From CAZEAN01 sp964510225 (lineage in GTDB: Bacteria; Planctomycetota; Planctomycetia; Isosphaerales; Isosphaeraceae), in NCBI GenBank assembly GCA_964510225.1, contig CAZEAN010000091.1, positions 1 through 22,769 on the forward strand: a stretch of DNA of 22,769 nucleotides, read 5' to 3'. Shown one piece after another: positions 1-8,611 of this stretch; position 1 is the stretch's first letter; each line of letters opens with the position of its first letter. Below the pieces are notes generated by a model that saw only the letters and a list, made by a program, of their open reading frames with translations, made no database searches and was not told where the DNA came from. A program made the translations under genes and the position numbers.

Positions 1-9
1 GGTGAGACG

Positions 10-3000
10 ATGAACGTCGATCCTCAGCAAACTCATCGCGATTCGATTTCAACACCCTTTGACTTCGTTGGCAAGGAAGTAATCGGCCGCTTCACTCGAC
101 TCGCAGCCCGGGTCGTTGATGCTCCTGCAGTCCGGATTATTCTCGCTTCAGAAGGTCGATTGCTCGTCGAGAGTATCGCGGGGAGCTTGGAGAAGCTCGG
201 TGTTCCTCAGGGGGCGCCAATTCCCTGCCTCAAATGCCCGACACTCGCCTCCCCAAGAACCCTCGATCCGTTGACAATCCCAGCCCCATGTGGGGGCCTC
301 TCCAAGTATTCATCGACGCTCGGGAGTCCCCTCGACATTCAGCGAGGGCCAATCTCCGGAGTTATCTGTGCAGTCGACCATCCAGACCGAGATTGGTCGG
401 ATGAGGACCGAACCGCTCTCTCTGACCTCGCCGACCTGCTTTCCTCAAAGCTCCGGTTGCAAATCGACAATGCGCTCTTCGCTCAGACTGAGGCCGAACT
501 CAGTATCCGCACACGACTTTCAGAAACGCAAGGAGCGGTTACGTCGGCTCTAGCACGATTCGGGACACTCCAGGAAACCCTCCAACGCGCTACCGAGATC
601 CTCGCCAAGTTGCCTGGAATCGCTTTTTTCCGGATTTGGACCCTCGACGAAACTCGCGAGTATCTCCTCTTGAGGGCGAGCGCTGGACTCTACACACACC
701 TCGACGGCTCTCATGCGCGGATCCGGGTTGGCGAACTAAAGATCGGCCAAATCGCCGAAAAACTCAGTGCGGTCGTCTCTGATGACCTGCTGAACGATCC
801 TCGGATCAACGATCACGAGTGGGTTCGCCGTGAAGGAATGAAGAGCTTCGTGGGACATCCTCTCGTTGTGGAAGGCAGGCTCGTCGGGGTCATGGCGCTG
901 TTCGCAAGAAGGATTCTCGACGATGTCACACTCGACTACATTGCCTCAGTGGCCGACGACCTGGCTCAATGTATCGAGCGGAAAAGGGCAGAGACTCAAC
1001 TCTCGCGGAGCGAGGCACGCAAAGCAGCGATCCTCGAATCGGCACTCGACGCAATCGTCACTATCGACCACCAAGGTGATATCCTGGAATTCAATCCTGC
1101 TTCTGAATTGATGTTTGGTTACCAGCGTAGTGGGGTCATCGGTGTCCCCATGGCCGAACTTATCGTTCCGCCGGACCTCCGAGAGGCCCACCACCGAGGG
1201 TTGAGGCACTACCTCGAGACAGGAGAAGGGCCCGTCCTCGGCCGGAGGATCGAAATCGACGCGATGCGGTCGGACGGCTCGATCTTTCCGGTTGAACTGG
1301 CGATTACAGCCGTTGAATCAACAGCGCCACCGATCTTCACTGCCTATCTCCGAGATATTAGTGAGCGACGACGGGTCGCCCGCGCCTTGGAAGATTCGAA
1401 TCGGATGCTCGAAGCGATCCGGAACATCCAGACCGAGTTCATCGCGGAGTCGGAACCGCAGGAGGTCTACGGAGCCATGCTCCGGGCACTCTTGGTACAG
1501 TCCGGAAGCAAGGCCGGGTTTATGGGTGAGGTCCAGTGCGACGAATCGGATCAACCCAGAATTGCAGTCCACGCCCAGAGCAGTCACTTCGGATCAACTC
1601 GAAGTGAAGCTCCAGTGGGAATGGATCGGCTCTATGATCTTGTCGCGCGCGAACTCTGCACTCTAATTGCCGCAAGGGAGTCCAAACCAACCTCGCTGAT
1701 CATGCGATTCCCGTTGCACAAAGCCCCTGACACTGAAACTGATCAGCAGGACTCACTCCCAGTCCTCGTGCTCCCTGTCCTGCTCCGCGACCAACTCGTG
1801 GGCTTGATTTGCCTCGCAGACCGACTTGAGGGCTACCAAGAGTTCCCCGTCGACCAACTCGCCCCTCTCGTTTCGACATACGGCAACCTCATTGAAGCTT
1901 ACCGGGTTCTTCGATCGCGACGCGAGGTCGAAGCATCACTGCGTCTCACCCAATTTGCAATTGACCGTGCCGGTGAATCGATCTTCTGGTTGGCACCCGA
2001 TGGCTCATTTATTTACGTCAACGATCAGGCTTGTCGGAACCTTGGTTATTCGCGAGAGGAGCTTCTCGGGCTCTCGGTCATGGACATTAGTCTCGACCCA
2101 AAGCGAGCATCGGGGCCCAAGAGCTGGGCGGCACACTGGGAGGAGGCCCGCCTTCGTGGGTCGTTCACTATCGAGACTTTTCACCGACGCAAGAACGCCC
2201 AGGTTTTCCCTGTCGAGATCTCGATCAATCACATCCCAACGCAAGAGAACGAGATCATCTGTGCATTTGCTCGGGATATGTCCCTCCACAAAGCCGCTGC
2301 TGCTGAGCTGCATGCGGCTAAGGAGGCTGCCGAGACTGCTAACGAGGCGAAGACCCAGTTTCTGGCCAATATGAGTCATGAAGTCCGGACACCCATGGCG
2401 GCGGTTGTCGGGTTTGCCGACATGCTCCTGGAACCTCGGCTTCCGGCCATCGAACGGGATCGTGCCATCCAAGGGATCCGACGTAATGGTGCCCACCTGC
2501 TCCAGATCATCGATGACATCCTCGATCTCTCGAAGATCGAGGCGGGGAAGATCCAGGTCGACTTCGCCTCCGTCTCACCTTGGCAACCCGTCCTTGAAGC
2601 AGGTTCGTTGATCTTCGGCCGCGCCTTACAGAAGGGGGTTGTATTGTCACTTCGACCCCTCGGTCGAGTGCCTCGGACAATTTGGACGGACCCTCTTCGA
2701 CTCCGGCAGATCATATTGAACTTCCTTAGCAATGCGATCAAGTTCACCCCGTCAGGCCGTCGAGTGAACGTCACCATGGAGGTCGAGCGGGACGAGTCGT
2801 TAGATCAACCGATTCTCTGCTTCCGAGTTAGTGACGAAGGAATCGGGATGACTCAGCAACAGATCTCTCGACTTTTTCAGCCCTTTCAACAGGTTGATTC
2901 GAGTGCAACACGCCGCTTCGGTGGCACTGGGCTCGGCCTTGCAATCGCCAAGAGTCTTACGGAGGCACTCGGTGGCACAATCATTGTCTCGAGCAAACCC

Positions 3001-3795
3001 AATCAAGGAAGTAGCTTCGCTGTACGGTTCCCAATTACTCCCGAGACGACTGACGGTAGTTGGATCAACGCCGAAGAACTCACGGACCTGGAGAACCAAG
3101 AGGATGATCTAGCAATCATCCAGAGAAGCGGCCGAGTACTCATTGCTGAGGATAATCCCGATCTTCAGCGGATCCTTAAATACCATCTTGAGCGGATTGG
3201 TCTCGACGTTGATGTCGCCGACAACGGACTCATTGCCCTCTCGAAAGCACAAGCCGCGACATATGATCTAATCCTCATGGATATGCAAATGCCCGAACTC
3301 GATGGCTATGGTGCCACCAGTTCGCTCCGGCGTTCCGGTTCTACGGTGCCGATCATTGCCTTGACAGCGCATGCCCTCCGAGAAGATAGGGAACGCTGCC
3401 TCCGAGCGGGCTGCACCGATTATCTCGCGAAGCCAATCGACGGCCCCGCGTTGGCTGAGGCTATCGCCCCTTATCTGCCGCACGTCTCTGCGAGAGAGGC
3501 AGCGATATCGAATCGACCAAGCCCCCCTGATCAGCCTCCGGGGTTGGTCGCCTCGTACCGACGTTCACTTGTCGAACTTGTCGACAGACTCGCCGAGATC
3601 CGGGAGGTAGATCACGACGAACTCCGGTCAATCGCGCACAAGACTCGGGGAGTCGCTGCTTCGTACGGCTTCGACGAAGTCGGAGATACCGCTGCGCTCG
3701 TCGAGGACGCCATCCGTGAAGACCAAGAAGTCGAACTGATCGCGGAATTGACTGTCGAGTTCATCGACGCTATCCGTCGAGCTTTGGAAGAGTAG
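10..3795 (+). CDS. Hybrid sensor histidine kinase with GAF/PAS sensors, REC and Hpt domains
   Basis: A 1261-residue multidomain phosphorelay kinase. Reading order: GAF-like region (about 20-155), second GAF (about 190-325), PAS (about 334-455, ending in the PAC-like YLRDISERR), third GAF-like region (about 470-640), second PAS (about 643-760), then HisKA with phospho-accepting His790 in MSHEVRTPM. The ATPase domain shows the N box around Asn908, the G1 box DEGIGM (942-947) and the G2 box GGTGLGL (971-977). A receiver domain follows with Asp1091 in MDMQMPELDG and Lys in YLAKP, and a C-terminal Hpt-like helix bundle has His1210 in AHKTRG. There is no membrane segment or signal peptide, so it should sense a cytosolic cue. 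His790 to Asp1091 to His1210 would be an internal relay, passing phosphate to a separate response regulator that is not encoded here. The ATG at 10 is preceded by GGTGAG, but the frame is open to the window edge, so a longer 5' end cannot be excluded. The ligand is unknown. Confidence 0.95.
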   Translation: MNVDPQQTHRDSISTPFDFVGKEVIGRFTRLAARVVDAPAVRIILASEGRLLVESIAGSLEKLGVPQGAPIPCLKCPTLASPRTLDPLTIPAPCGGLSKYSSTLGSPLDIQRGPISGVICAVDHPDRDWSDEDRTALSDLADLLSSKLRLQIDNALFAQTEAELSIRTRLSETQGAVTSALARFGTLQETLQRATEILAKLPGIAFFRIWTLDETREYLLLRASAGLYTHLDGSHARIRVGELKIGQIAEKLSAVVSDDLLNDPRINDHEWVRREGMKSFVGHPLVVEGRLVGVMALFARRILDDVTLDYIASVADDLAQCIERKRAETQLSRSEARKAAILESALDAIVTIDHQGDILEFNPASELMFGYQRSGVIGVPMAELIVPPDLREAHHRGLRHYLETGEGPVLGRRIEIDAMRSDGSIFPVELAITAVESTAPPIFTAYLRDISERRRVARALEDSNRMLEAIRNIQTEFIAESEPQEVYGAMLRALLVQSGSKAGFMGEVQCDESDQPRIAVHAQSSHFGSTRSEAPVGMDRLYDLVARELCTLIAARESKPTSLIMRFPLHKAPDTETDQQDSLPVLVLPVLLRDQLVGLICLADRLEGYQEFPVDQLAPLVSTYGNLIEAYRVLRSRREVEASLRLTQFAIDRAGESIFWLAPDGSFIYVNDQACRNLGYSREELLGLSVMDISLDPKRASGPKSWAAHWEEARLRGSFTIETFHRRKNAQVFPVEISINHIPTQENEIICAFARDMSLHKAAAAELHAAKEAAETANEAKTQFLANMSHEVRTPMAAVVGFADMLLEPRLPAIERDRAIQGIRRNGAHLLQIIDDILDLSKIEAGKIQVDFASVSPWQPVLEAGSLIFGRALQKGVVLSLRPLGRVPRTIWTDPLRLRQIILNFLSNAIKFTPSGRRVNVTMEVERDESLDQPILCFRVSDEGIGMTQQQISRLFQPFQQVDSSATRRFGGTGLGLAIAKSLTEALGGTIIVSSKPNQGSSFAVRFPITPETTDGSWINAEELTDLENQEDDLAIIQRSGRVLIAEDNPDLQRILKYHLERIGLDVDVADNGLIALSKAQAATYDLILMDMQMPELDGYGATSSLRRSGSTVPIIALTAHALREDRERCLRAGCTDYLAKPIDGPALAEAIAPYLPHVSAREAAISNRPSPPDQPPGLVASYRRSLVELVDRLAEIREVDHDELRSIAHKTRGVAASYGFDEVGDTAALVEDAIREDQEVELIAELTVEFIDAIRRALEE

Positions 3796-3824
3796 TGACC
3801 GACTGGATTCGAAGTGAGCCCTCT

Positions 3825-3871
3825 ATCTCCAGGAACTGCTGATCAAACCGAGCGCTATGAGGACTGGAGAT
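3825..3871. repeat. Inverted repeat downstream of the histidine kinase
   Basis: Perfect 8-bp arms ATCTCCAG (3825-3832) and CTGGAGAT (3864-3871) are separated by 31 nt, starting 30 bp after the kinase stop codon. They could pair in the transcript as a weak 3' hairpin, but the loop is long and no T run follows, so a terminator role is uncertain. The rest of the 250-bp gap to the sulfotransferase shows nothing I recognise. Confidence 0.3.
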
Positions 3872-4048
3872 CAATCCCGACGTGGCCTTATTCGACTCAC
3901 CACCGAGGAACACGTAGAATCTTCCCGACTCTGGAGCTAGGATGCAATGACCGTAATTCGCCAATGCTGGATTGATCAGAACTTCACACTAAATACTGTG
4001 CCGAGAGCACTCTTTGCCTGACTCGAAAGACCCTTGGGAGCGTTGGAA

Positions 4049-4903
4049 GTGATCTCCAAGAAAATGCGACGGTTCTTGGAAGTGTTCTTTGATCGGGATA
4101 CAGTCCAAGGGATCCCCGCCGTGCTCCCTGGTGGACCGTATCGCAAGCTCTACGCTTCCCTCTTCAAGCGTTACTACCGAGAGATGGTCGCACGTCGGAC
4201 TCGTGAGACTGCCGATGACTACTCATTCAAGCCGTTCATTGATCTAAATTGCGTCTTTGTGCACATCCCGAAATGTGCAGGAGTCTCAACCTGTAAGAGC
4301 CTCTTTGGAAACCTCGCGGGCGGTCACACGACGATCGCCGACTATCGGGTGATTCTGACCGACGCTGAGTTCCGCGAGTTCTTCAAGTTTACGATCGTCC
4401 GGAACCCGTGGGATCGGCTTGTCTCGGCATATCACTTCTTGAAGCAGGGCGGTATGAACGCCTTTGATCAGCAGTGGGCCGAGAGAAACCTCACTCGATT
4501 CGATGACTTCGAAACATTTGTGAAGCACGGAATCACCAATCCGAAAATCCAACAGGGTCTCCACTTCCGACCTCAATCTCGATTCATCTGCTTTCCAGGC
4601 CGATCCAAGATCATGGTCGATTTCGTGGGCTACCTCGAAAACATTGATGAGGATTTTGAGATCATCCGCAATCGGATCGGGGTCGACGCCACGATGATGA
4701 GCGCGAACCGGACCAAAAAGCGAAGTAAGGACTATCGGAGCGATTACACTGACGAGACCCGCGAGATCGTCGCACGAATCTACCGTCGTGATCTCGAGCT
4801 CTTCGGCTACGACTTTGAAAACTCAAACTTAGAAGCGCAACTCCAAGCCCGACAATCACCCCTGATTACCCAGTCAGACCTGCCGATCACGACGGAGCGG
4901 TGA
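4049..4903 (+). CDS. Sulfotransferase family 2 (carbohydrate-type) protein
   Basis: Predicted PAPS-dependent sulfotransferase, transferring sulfate to a glycan or other hydroxyl acceptor. The 5'-phosphosulfate-binding loop is FVHIPKCAGVST, near residues 70-82, the form seen in the Sulfotransfer_2 and chondroitin/heparan-type families. The 3'-phosphate-binding segment is IVRNPWDRLVSAYHF, with the conserved Arg and Ser, near 117-131. Downstream is the family-like RPQSRFI segment, and the fold ends in a YRRDLELFGYDF helix typical of the family. There is no signal peptide. Start choice: GTG at 4049 has GGAG 8 nt upstream. TTG at 4034 and ATG at 4064 are in-frame alternatives that do not touch the conserved core. 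The 3' end overlaps aroB, on the other strand, by 17 bp. The acceptor cannot be told from sequence. Confidence 0.85.
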   Translation: MISKKMRRFLEVFFDRDTVQGIPAVLPGGPYRKLYASLFKRYYREMVARRTRETADDYSFKPFIDLNCVFVHIPKCAGVSTCKSLFGNLAGGHTTIADYRVILTDAEFREFFKFTIVRNPWDRLVSAYHFLKQGGMNAFDQQWAERNLTRFDDFETFVKHGITNPKIQQGLHFRPQSRFICFPGRSKIMVDFVGYLENIDEDFEIIRNRIGVDATMMSANRTKKRSKDYRSDYTDETREIVARIYRRDLELFGYDFENSNLEAQLQARQSPLITQSDLPITTER

Positions 4904-6026
4904 TCTCGCGGAGGACTCCGGAAATCAATTCTTCTGGTGCACTTGTCGATTCAACCAAGCCCGCCCGTCTCGGAAGAACAAATCGGACCGTGCTCCCTTG
5001 GTTTTTCTTGTCGTGGGACATCGTTTGACGCAAGGCCTCAGGATCAAGCCCCGGTGCCTTGATCGGTAATCCGATTCGCTCCAGCAGATTCCGGATTCGG
5101 GCCGTTAGGTCTGGCCCGACCCAACCGATTCGCTCTGCAAGCATCGACTCGGCAACCATCCCGACCGCAACCGATTCGCCATGCTGGTAGCCAGAGCCAT
5201 AGCCTGAGACCCCTTCGATCGCGTGGCCAATGGTGTGGCCAAAGTTCAAGACCGCTCGGAGGCCGGTCTCCTCACGTTCGTCCTTGGTCACGACGTCGGC
5301 CTTAAGTTTGCAACAATGGCCGATCACGCGACGGAGTGCGCTCGACTCTAAGCTCAAGATCTGTGCGGTCTCACGTTCGATCTGATCCAGGAACTCGGCA
5401 TCAAGAATCACCCCATACTTGACGACCTCGGCCATCCCGCAGCGAAGCTCACGCGCTGGGAGGGTCCGGAGTGACTCCGTCGCGATCCAGACACCGACAG
5501 GTTGATGAAATGCGCCCACGATGTTTTTGGCGGCAGGACGATTTACGGCGACTTTGCCACCAACCGAACTATCGACCTGCGCTAGAAGGCTAGTCGGCAC
5601 CATGAACAGGGAGATCCCTCGCGCATAAGTCGCCGCCACAAAGCCCGCCAAGTCGCCAACAACACCCCCGCCAACGGCAACAACGATACTCCGGCGATCG
5701 GCCCGAAGCTCAATAAGTCGATCGAGGAGGACGGCAGCCTGGTCGAGCGACTTCGACGCCTCGCCCGCTGGTACGATCGCCAGTTCCGCCTGTAGCCCAA
5801 TCTCGACAAGCTGATCCACCATCTTCCGCGCTATCGTCGCCACGTTGGCATCGGTGATGACCAACGCCAGCCTTGCCTTCCCTTTACCCCGCTGGCCCTG
5901 CAGGACCGATTCCGTAAACGAGGCAAATTCGCTACCGACCAGGTTTCCGGAACTGATTCGGATCTCGTACGACCGATCACCCAACGAAACCGGGACCGTC
6001 TCTATATTGGGATCTACTATCGACAA
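4887..6026 (-). CDS. aroB: 3-dehydroquinate synthase
   Basis: Catalyses NAD+-dependent cyclisation of DAHP to 3-dehydroquinate, the second step of the shikimate pathway, in the cytosol. The 379-residue length is normal for AroB. The N-terminal NAD-binding half carries VAVGGGVVGDLAGFVA (about 117-131), followed by VPTSLLAQVDSSVGGK (about 143-158). The divalent-metal ligands expected for the family are visible as Glu200 (MAEVVKYG), His264 (FGHTIGHAIE) and His282 (YQHGE). The late HDKKNQG motif (338-344) is also present. The TTG at 6026 is chosen because GGAG lies about 10 nt upstream, and the nearest upstream ATG in the DNA runs straight into a stop. It is a single gene with no other aro gene beside it, convergent with the sulfotransferase. 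Confidence 0.97.
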   Translation of the reverse strand: MSIVDPNIETVPVSLGDRSYEIRISSGNLVGSEFASFTESVLQGQRGKGKARLALVITDANVATIARKMVDQLVEIGLQAELAIVPAGEASKSLDQAAVLLDRLIELRADRRSIVVAVGGGVVGDLAGFVAATYARGISLFMVPTSLLAQVDSSVGGKVAVNRPAAKNIVGAFHQPVGVWIATESLRTLPARELRCGMAEVVKYGVILDAEFLDQIERETAQILSLESSALRRVIGHCCKLKADVVTKDEREETGLRAVLNFGHTIGHAIEGVSGYGSGYQHGESVAVGMVAESMLAERIGWVGPDLTARIRNLLERIGLPIKAPGLDPEALRQTMSHDKKNQGSTVRFVLPRRAGLVESTSAPEELISGVLREITAPS

Positions 6027-6125
6027 CGTTCGATCACTCCATCACATAGGAATCAAAGACGGAGAACTTAAGTAATCCATGATCTGGTTCGAGAGGCCAA
6101 CGTCAATACCCACGCCCCCAATTCC

Positions 6126-6461
6126 AGAGTTTCCTTGTGGCTGACCAGTGGCTCCAATGCATTGTTACTTTTGATTAAGTATTGGGGCCAAGCCCACTTG
6201 CAGAGTCGGGGTATGGAACCTGGCAGTTACCTGGACCTCTTCTTGGTTTTGATCCTCCTTAGTCCATGGGTGTGGGTCTTGTGGTTCACCGCTGGGCCCC
6301 TGGCGTTGTACATCGGGGTGCGTGCTCTCACGAGAGCGCAATCCGACTCCGAACAAAGCAATTTGGGATGGTGGTTCGCGGTTGCGGGCGTTCTCATTGC
6401 GAGCCTGACAACGGTGTACCCACTAATCGACAAAATGGTCCACAACATGGCACCGTACTAA
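6126..6461 (+). pseudogene. 5'-truncated diverged copy of the downstream membrane protein
   Basis: The open frame codes for about 110 residues that align with the C-terminal half of the 203-residue membrane protein at 6592-7203. Shared blocks are LTSGSNALLLLI, then VLWxTAGPLALYIGxRALxRAxSDS, then a WWxAVxG segment. The DNA block 6142-6175 matches 6893-6926 at 33 of 34 positions. Homology fades upstream of about 6126, and the N-terminal part of the family (soluble leader and first two membrane segments) is absent. The only nearby start is a TTG at 6135 with no good ribosome site. It is most simply a decayed tandem duplicate. A short expressed protein with two or three membrane helices is possible because the frame is intact. 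It ends differently from the full copy (VYPLIDKMVHN). Confidence 0.6.
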
Positions 6462-6591
6462 CTCGATCTCACATAAAACCAAATAGGAGCCTGTTATGAT
6501 GAACCTCTTGTCTGCAGGCATCCGAAATAGACATGTTCTCTAACACTCCGTCGACCAAGCAACCTAATTTCTCAGGTAGCGAGGAGATACG

Positions 6592-7203
6592 ATGTCCACC
6601 AAAAACCAAAGTGGTACAGTAAAAATACTGTCACAAGAAGCCAATGGAGACTTTCAACAAAGGGCCGTGGAGTCTGGCTCTGAAGTTAAAGCGGTTCTCT
6701 TCGGGCTCGGCGGCGCCATCCTGGGTGGTGTCGTAGGGGTTGTCTTCTTCGTGCTTTCATGGCATTTGCAGATGGATTTGTCGTTACTCGTCCTCTGGTT
6801 CGCCCCACCCACTTTGGGGATCTTGGGATTTTTCTTCGGTTGGCGCTTCGGGGCCGGACAACGTTACCTGCATGGACTGCGCAGCCTCACATTGACCAGT
6901 GGCTCCAACGCATTGTTACTTTTGATAATATGCTGCTTGCTAGCCCAAGAGAAAGACGGATGGGATATGATCTCCTTTTTGCTGAGCTTGGTGATCGTGC
7001 TCCCATGGATGTTGGTCTTGTGGCTCACCGCTGGACCTCTAGCGTTGTACATCGGTGGGCGTGCTCTCGCGAGAGCTGAGTCTGACTCCAAACACGATAA
7101 CAGGGAATGGTGGTACGCAGTAGTGGGTATTTTCATTTCGACCATTTCGACCATTTCAACCATTTCATTAATTGTTCTCTTTTATGGAATAATTATTTTA
7201 TAA
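6592..7203 (+). CDS. Small multi-pass membrane protein, unknown function
   Basis: A 203-residue protein I cannot assign to a named family. A polar N-terminal leader of about 30 residues is followed by roughly five hydrophobic segments: about 34-58 (glycine-rich GLGGAILGGVVGVVFF), 63-86, 103-118, 127-155 and 173-203. It would therefore sit in the inner membrane. The ATG at 6592 is supported by GAGGAG 5 nt upstream. Near the end the sequence repeats Ile-Ser-Thr four times, from a 9-bp tandem repeat in the DNA. A 5'-truncated diverged copy lies directly upstream at 6126-6461. The segment VLWLTAGPLALYIGGRAL is the best conserved between the two copies and is presumably the functional core. No flanking gene suggests a role. 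Confidence 0.7.
   Translation: MSTKNQSGTVKILSQEANGDFQQRAVESGSEVKAVLFGLGGAILGGVVGVVFFVLSWHLQMDLSLLVLWFAPPTLGILGFFFGWRFGAGQRYLHGLRSLTLTSGSNALLLLIICCLLAQEKDGWDMISFLLSLVIVLPWMLVLWLTAGPLALYIGGRALARAESDSKHDNREWWYAVVGIFISTISTISTISLIVLFYGIIIL
7135..7167 (+). repeat. 9-bp tandem repeat inside the membrane protein gene
   Basis: The unit ACCATTTCG/ACCATTTCA occurs three times in full (7141-7149, 7150-7158, 7159-7167), preceded by a partial unit (7135-7140). It encodes the IST repeat in the last membrane segment. The unit is a multiple of three, so gain or loss changes helix length without breaking the frame. The truncated copy upstream lacks the repeat. Confidence 0.75.
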
Positions 7204-7434
7204 ATTAGCACAATAATAATTTAAACATGCGATCAGATTTCAATAATGTTTGACCGGTTCTCGCTTGTCCGTGGCGGTCTCAGCGAATCGAATCAGGCAA
7301 ACTGCCTCCAGTCTCGGTCTCCACTGGACTGAACCCGCTACGATCGAACGAGAACCGCTCTAGCCTGCCGAGTTGCATGATAGAACTCTTTCTTCACGAC
7401 AACAATGCAGTGGGCAACCGGTCACAGAAGTCCA

Positions 7435-8598
7435 TCAGTAACCGAACACGGTACGAACTCGACTTTTCATAGAAGCGTGGCTCGTTGTTGCAGTATCATT
7501 GGCCATGGTGGCTTCGGAATCGTTAAGCAGTCCGTTCATCGCAAAAAGCTTCGCAGTGAAGGGCATTGAACGAATGATCTTGGTCGTCTCGGCCTGAGAG
7601 CCTTTTGGCAATTTCCCTGCCCAGTTACGGTCTTGCGCACGAATTCGGTTGAAGGTCGATGGACAGATGGACTCGAAGTTCATCACATGGTGCCAGTTTA
7701 CAAAGACGGTGTGCTTGCGGTACTCGTTCCGGACCCAGGCAGCACGAGTACTCGCACGACTCTTGACTGACAGCTTGCCACTCCAAAATGATCGGTGGAG
7801 TAGCCCAAGTTTCACCTGAGCGTAGAGTTCGCAATACTCAAGCTCGGTCAAGCGCAGTTGCTTCCGCAAACTCACCTGTCGAGCAGTCAGAAATTCGTGC
7901 AAGAGGGCGGTGCCAATCACGCCGATTGGGGCACCATTTTTCTGGTGTTGGAAAGCGTCTCCGTGTCCACCAGGCATAGGGTAGATGATCTGATGATGCT
8001 GCTCGTCAGGCTGTAACTGCGGAGTTCCTCCCATCATCATGTTGCAGGAGAATTCGAGATCCTCCATCTGAATGACCCAGGCCGAATCTGCACCTGCGGG
8101 AAGATAATTCACTTCGTGAAGCTGCGGAATCGAATACCCGTAAACGGGATCATTCAAATAAAGATGTATGCCAGAATTATCTATTCCTAAGCGCGCACTT
8201 TCATTGATCAGCTTGTGGCTAACTAACATCGCAGTGATCGCGCCTCGACTGTGGCCCACCAGGTTGATGCATGTATGTTCTCGATGACGGTCTCGTCCCA
8301 GAGCGGAGCTAATCATCTCCACAGCCATCAACACATTGTCGTTCACACCAGCACCAGATACGTTCCCTGAAAATAATCGCTTATCGGATCGCCAGCCTTT
8401 ACCAGTTGCCACGATCATCGAATTCCCATGAGCGTCACGATCTAGCTTCATGGTGGGAATGCCATACATGCTTCCCGGACCATCGAAAATCCAGCAAGGG
8501 CTTGTGGTGATGTTAAAAGTGTCTTGCAGTCCGTGTGCACCCAACATCGAGTTTCGGTCAAAGCTCGTCCCGCAAAAGTAGAGCGTGATTGATCTCAT
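7435..8598 (-). CDS. Alpha/beta-hydrolase (lipase-like, GHSRG motif)
   Basis: A 387-residue protein that opens with MRSITLYFCGTSFD, a first beta strand and oxyanion region as in DUF2235/Tle-type phospholipases. The nucleophile elbow is LVGHSRGAIT with Ser117. Asp150 in LYLNDPVYG and His212 in PGGHGDAF stand in the right order to complete a Ser-Asp-His triad. Hydrolysis of an ester, perhaps a lipid, is inferred; the substrate is unknown. No signal peptide or membrane segment is seen. The C-terminal 170 residues are basic and helical (RKQLRLTELEYCELYAQ onward) and I do not recognise them. Start: ATG at 8598 has GAGG 9 nt upstream; a GTG at 8607 is in frame but directly abuts that site. No T6SS, VgrG or immunity-like gene lies beside it, so an effector role is only a possibility. 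Confidence 0.8.
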   Translation of the reverse strand: MRSITLYFCGTSFDRNSMLGAHGLQDTFNITTSPCWIFDGPGSMYGIPTMKLDRDAHGNSMIVATGKGWRSDKRLFSGNVSGAGVNDNVLMAVEMISSALGRDRHREHTCINLVGHSRGAITAMLVSHKLINESARLGIDNSGIHLYLNDPVYGYSIPQLHEVNYLPAGADSAWVIQMEDLEFSCNMMMGGTPQLQPDEQHHQIIYPMPGGHGDAFQHQKNGAPIGVIGTALLHEFLTARQVSLRKQLRLTELEYCELYAQVKLGLLHRSFWSGKLSVKSRASTRAAWVRNEYRKHTVFVNWHHVMNFESICPSTFNRIRAQDRNWAGKLPKGSQAETTKIIRSMPFTAKLFAMNGLLNDSEATMANDTATTSHASMKSRVRTVFGY

Positions 8599-8607
8599 AC
8601 CTGGCAC

Positions 8608-8611
8608 CCTC
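8608..8611 (-). promoter_or_regulatory. Ribosome binding site deciding the hydrolase start
   Basis: On the minus strand GAGG lies 9 nt before the ATG at 8598. It would be immediately next to the alternative GTG at 8607, leaving that start no usable spacing. Confidence 0.55.

Noticed and set aside
5301..5330. TTTGCAACA motif considered as a partner end for the IS6-like sequence
   Set aside because: It lies inside conserved aroB coding sequence and diverges after a few bases.
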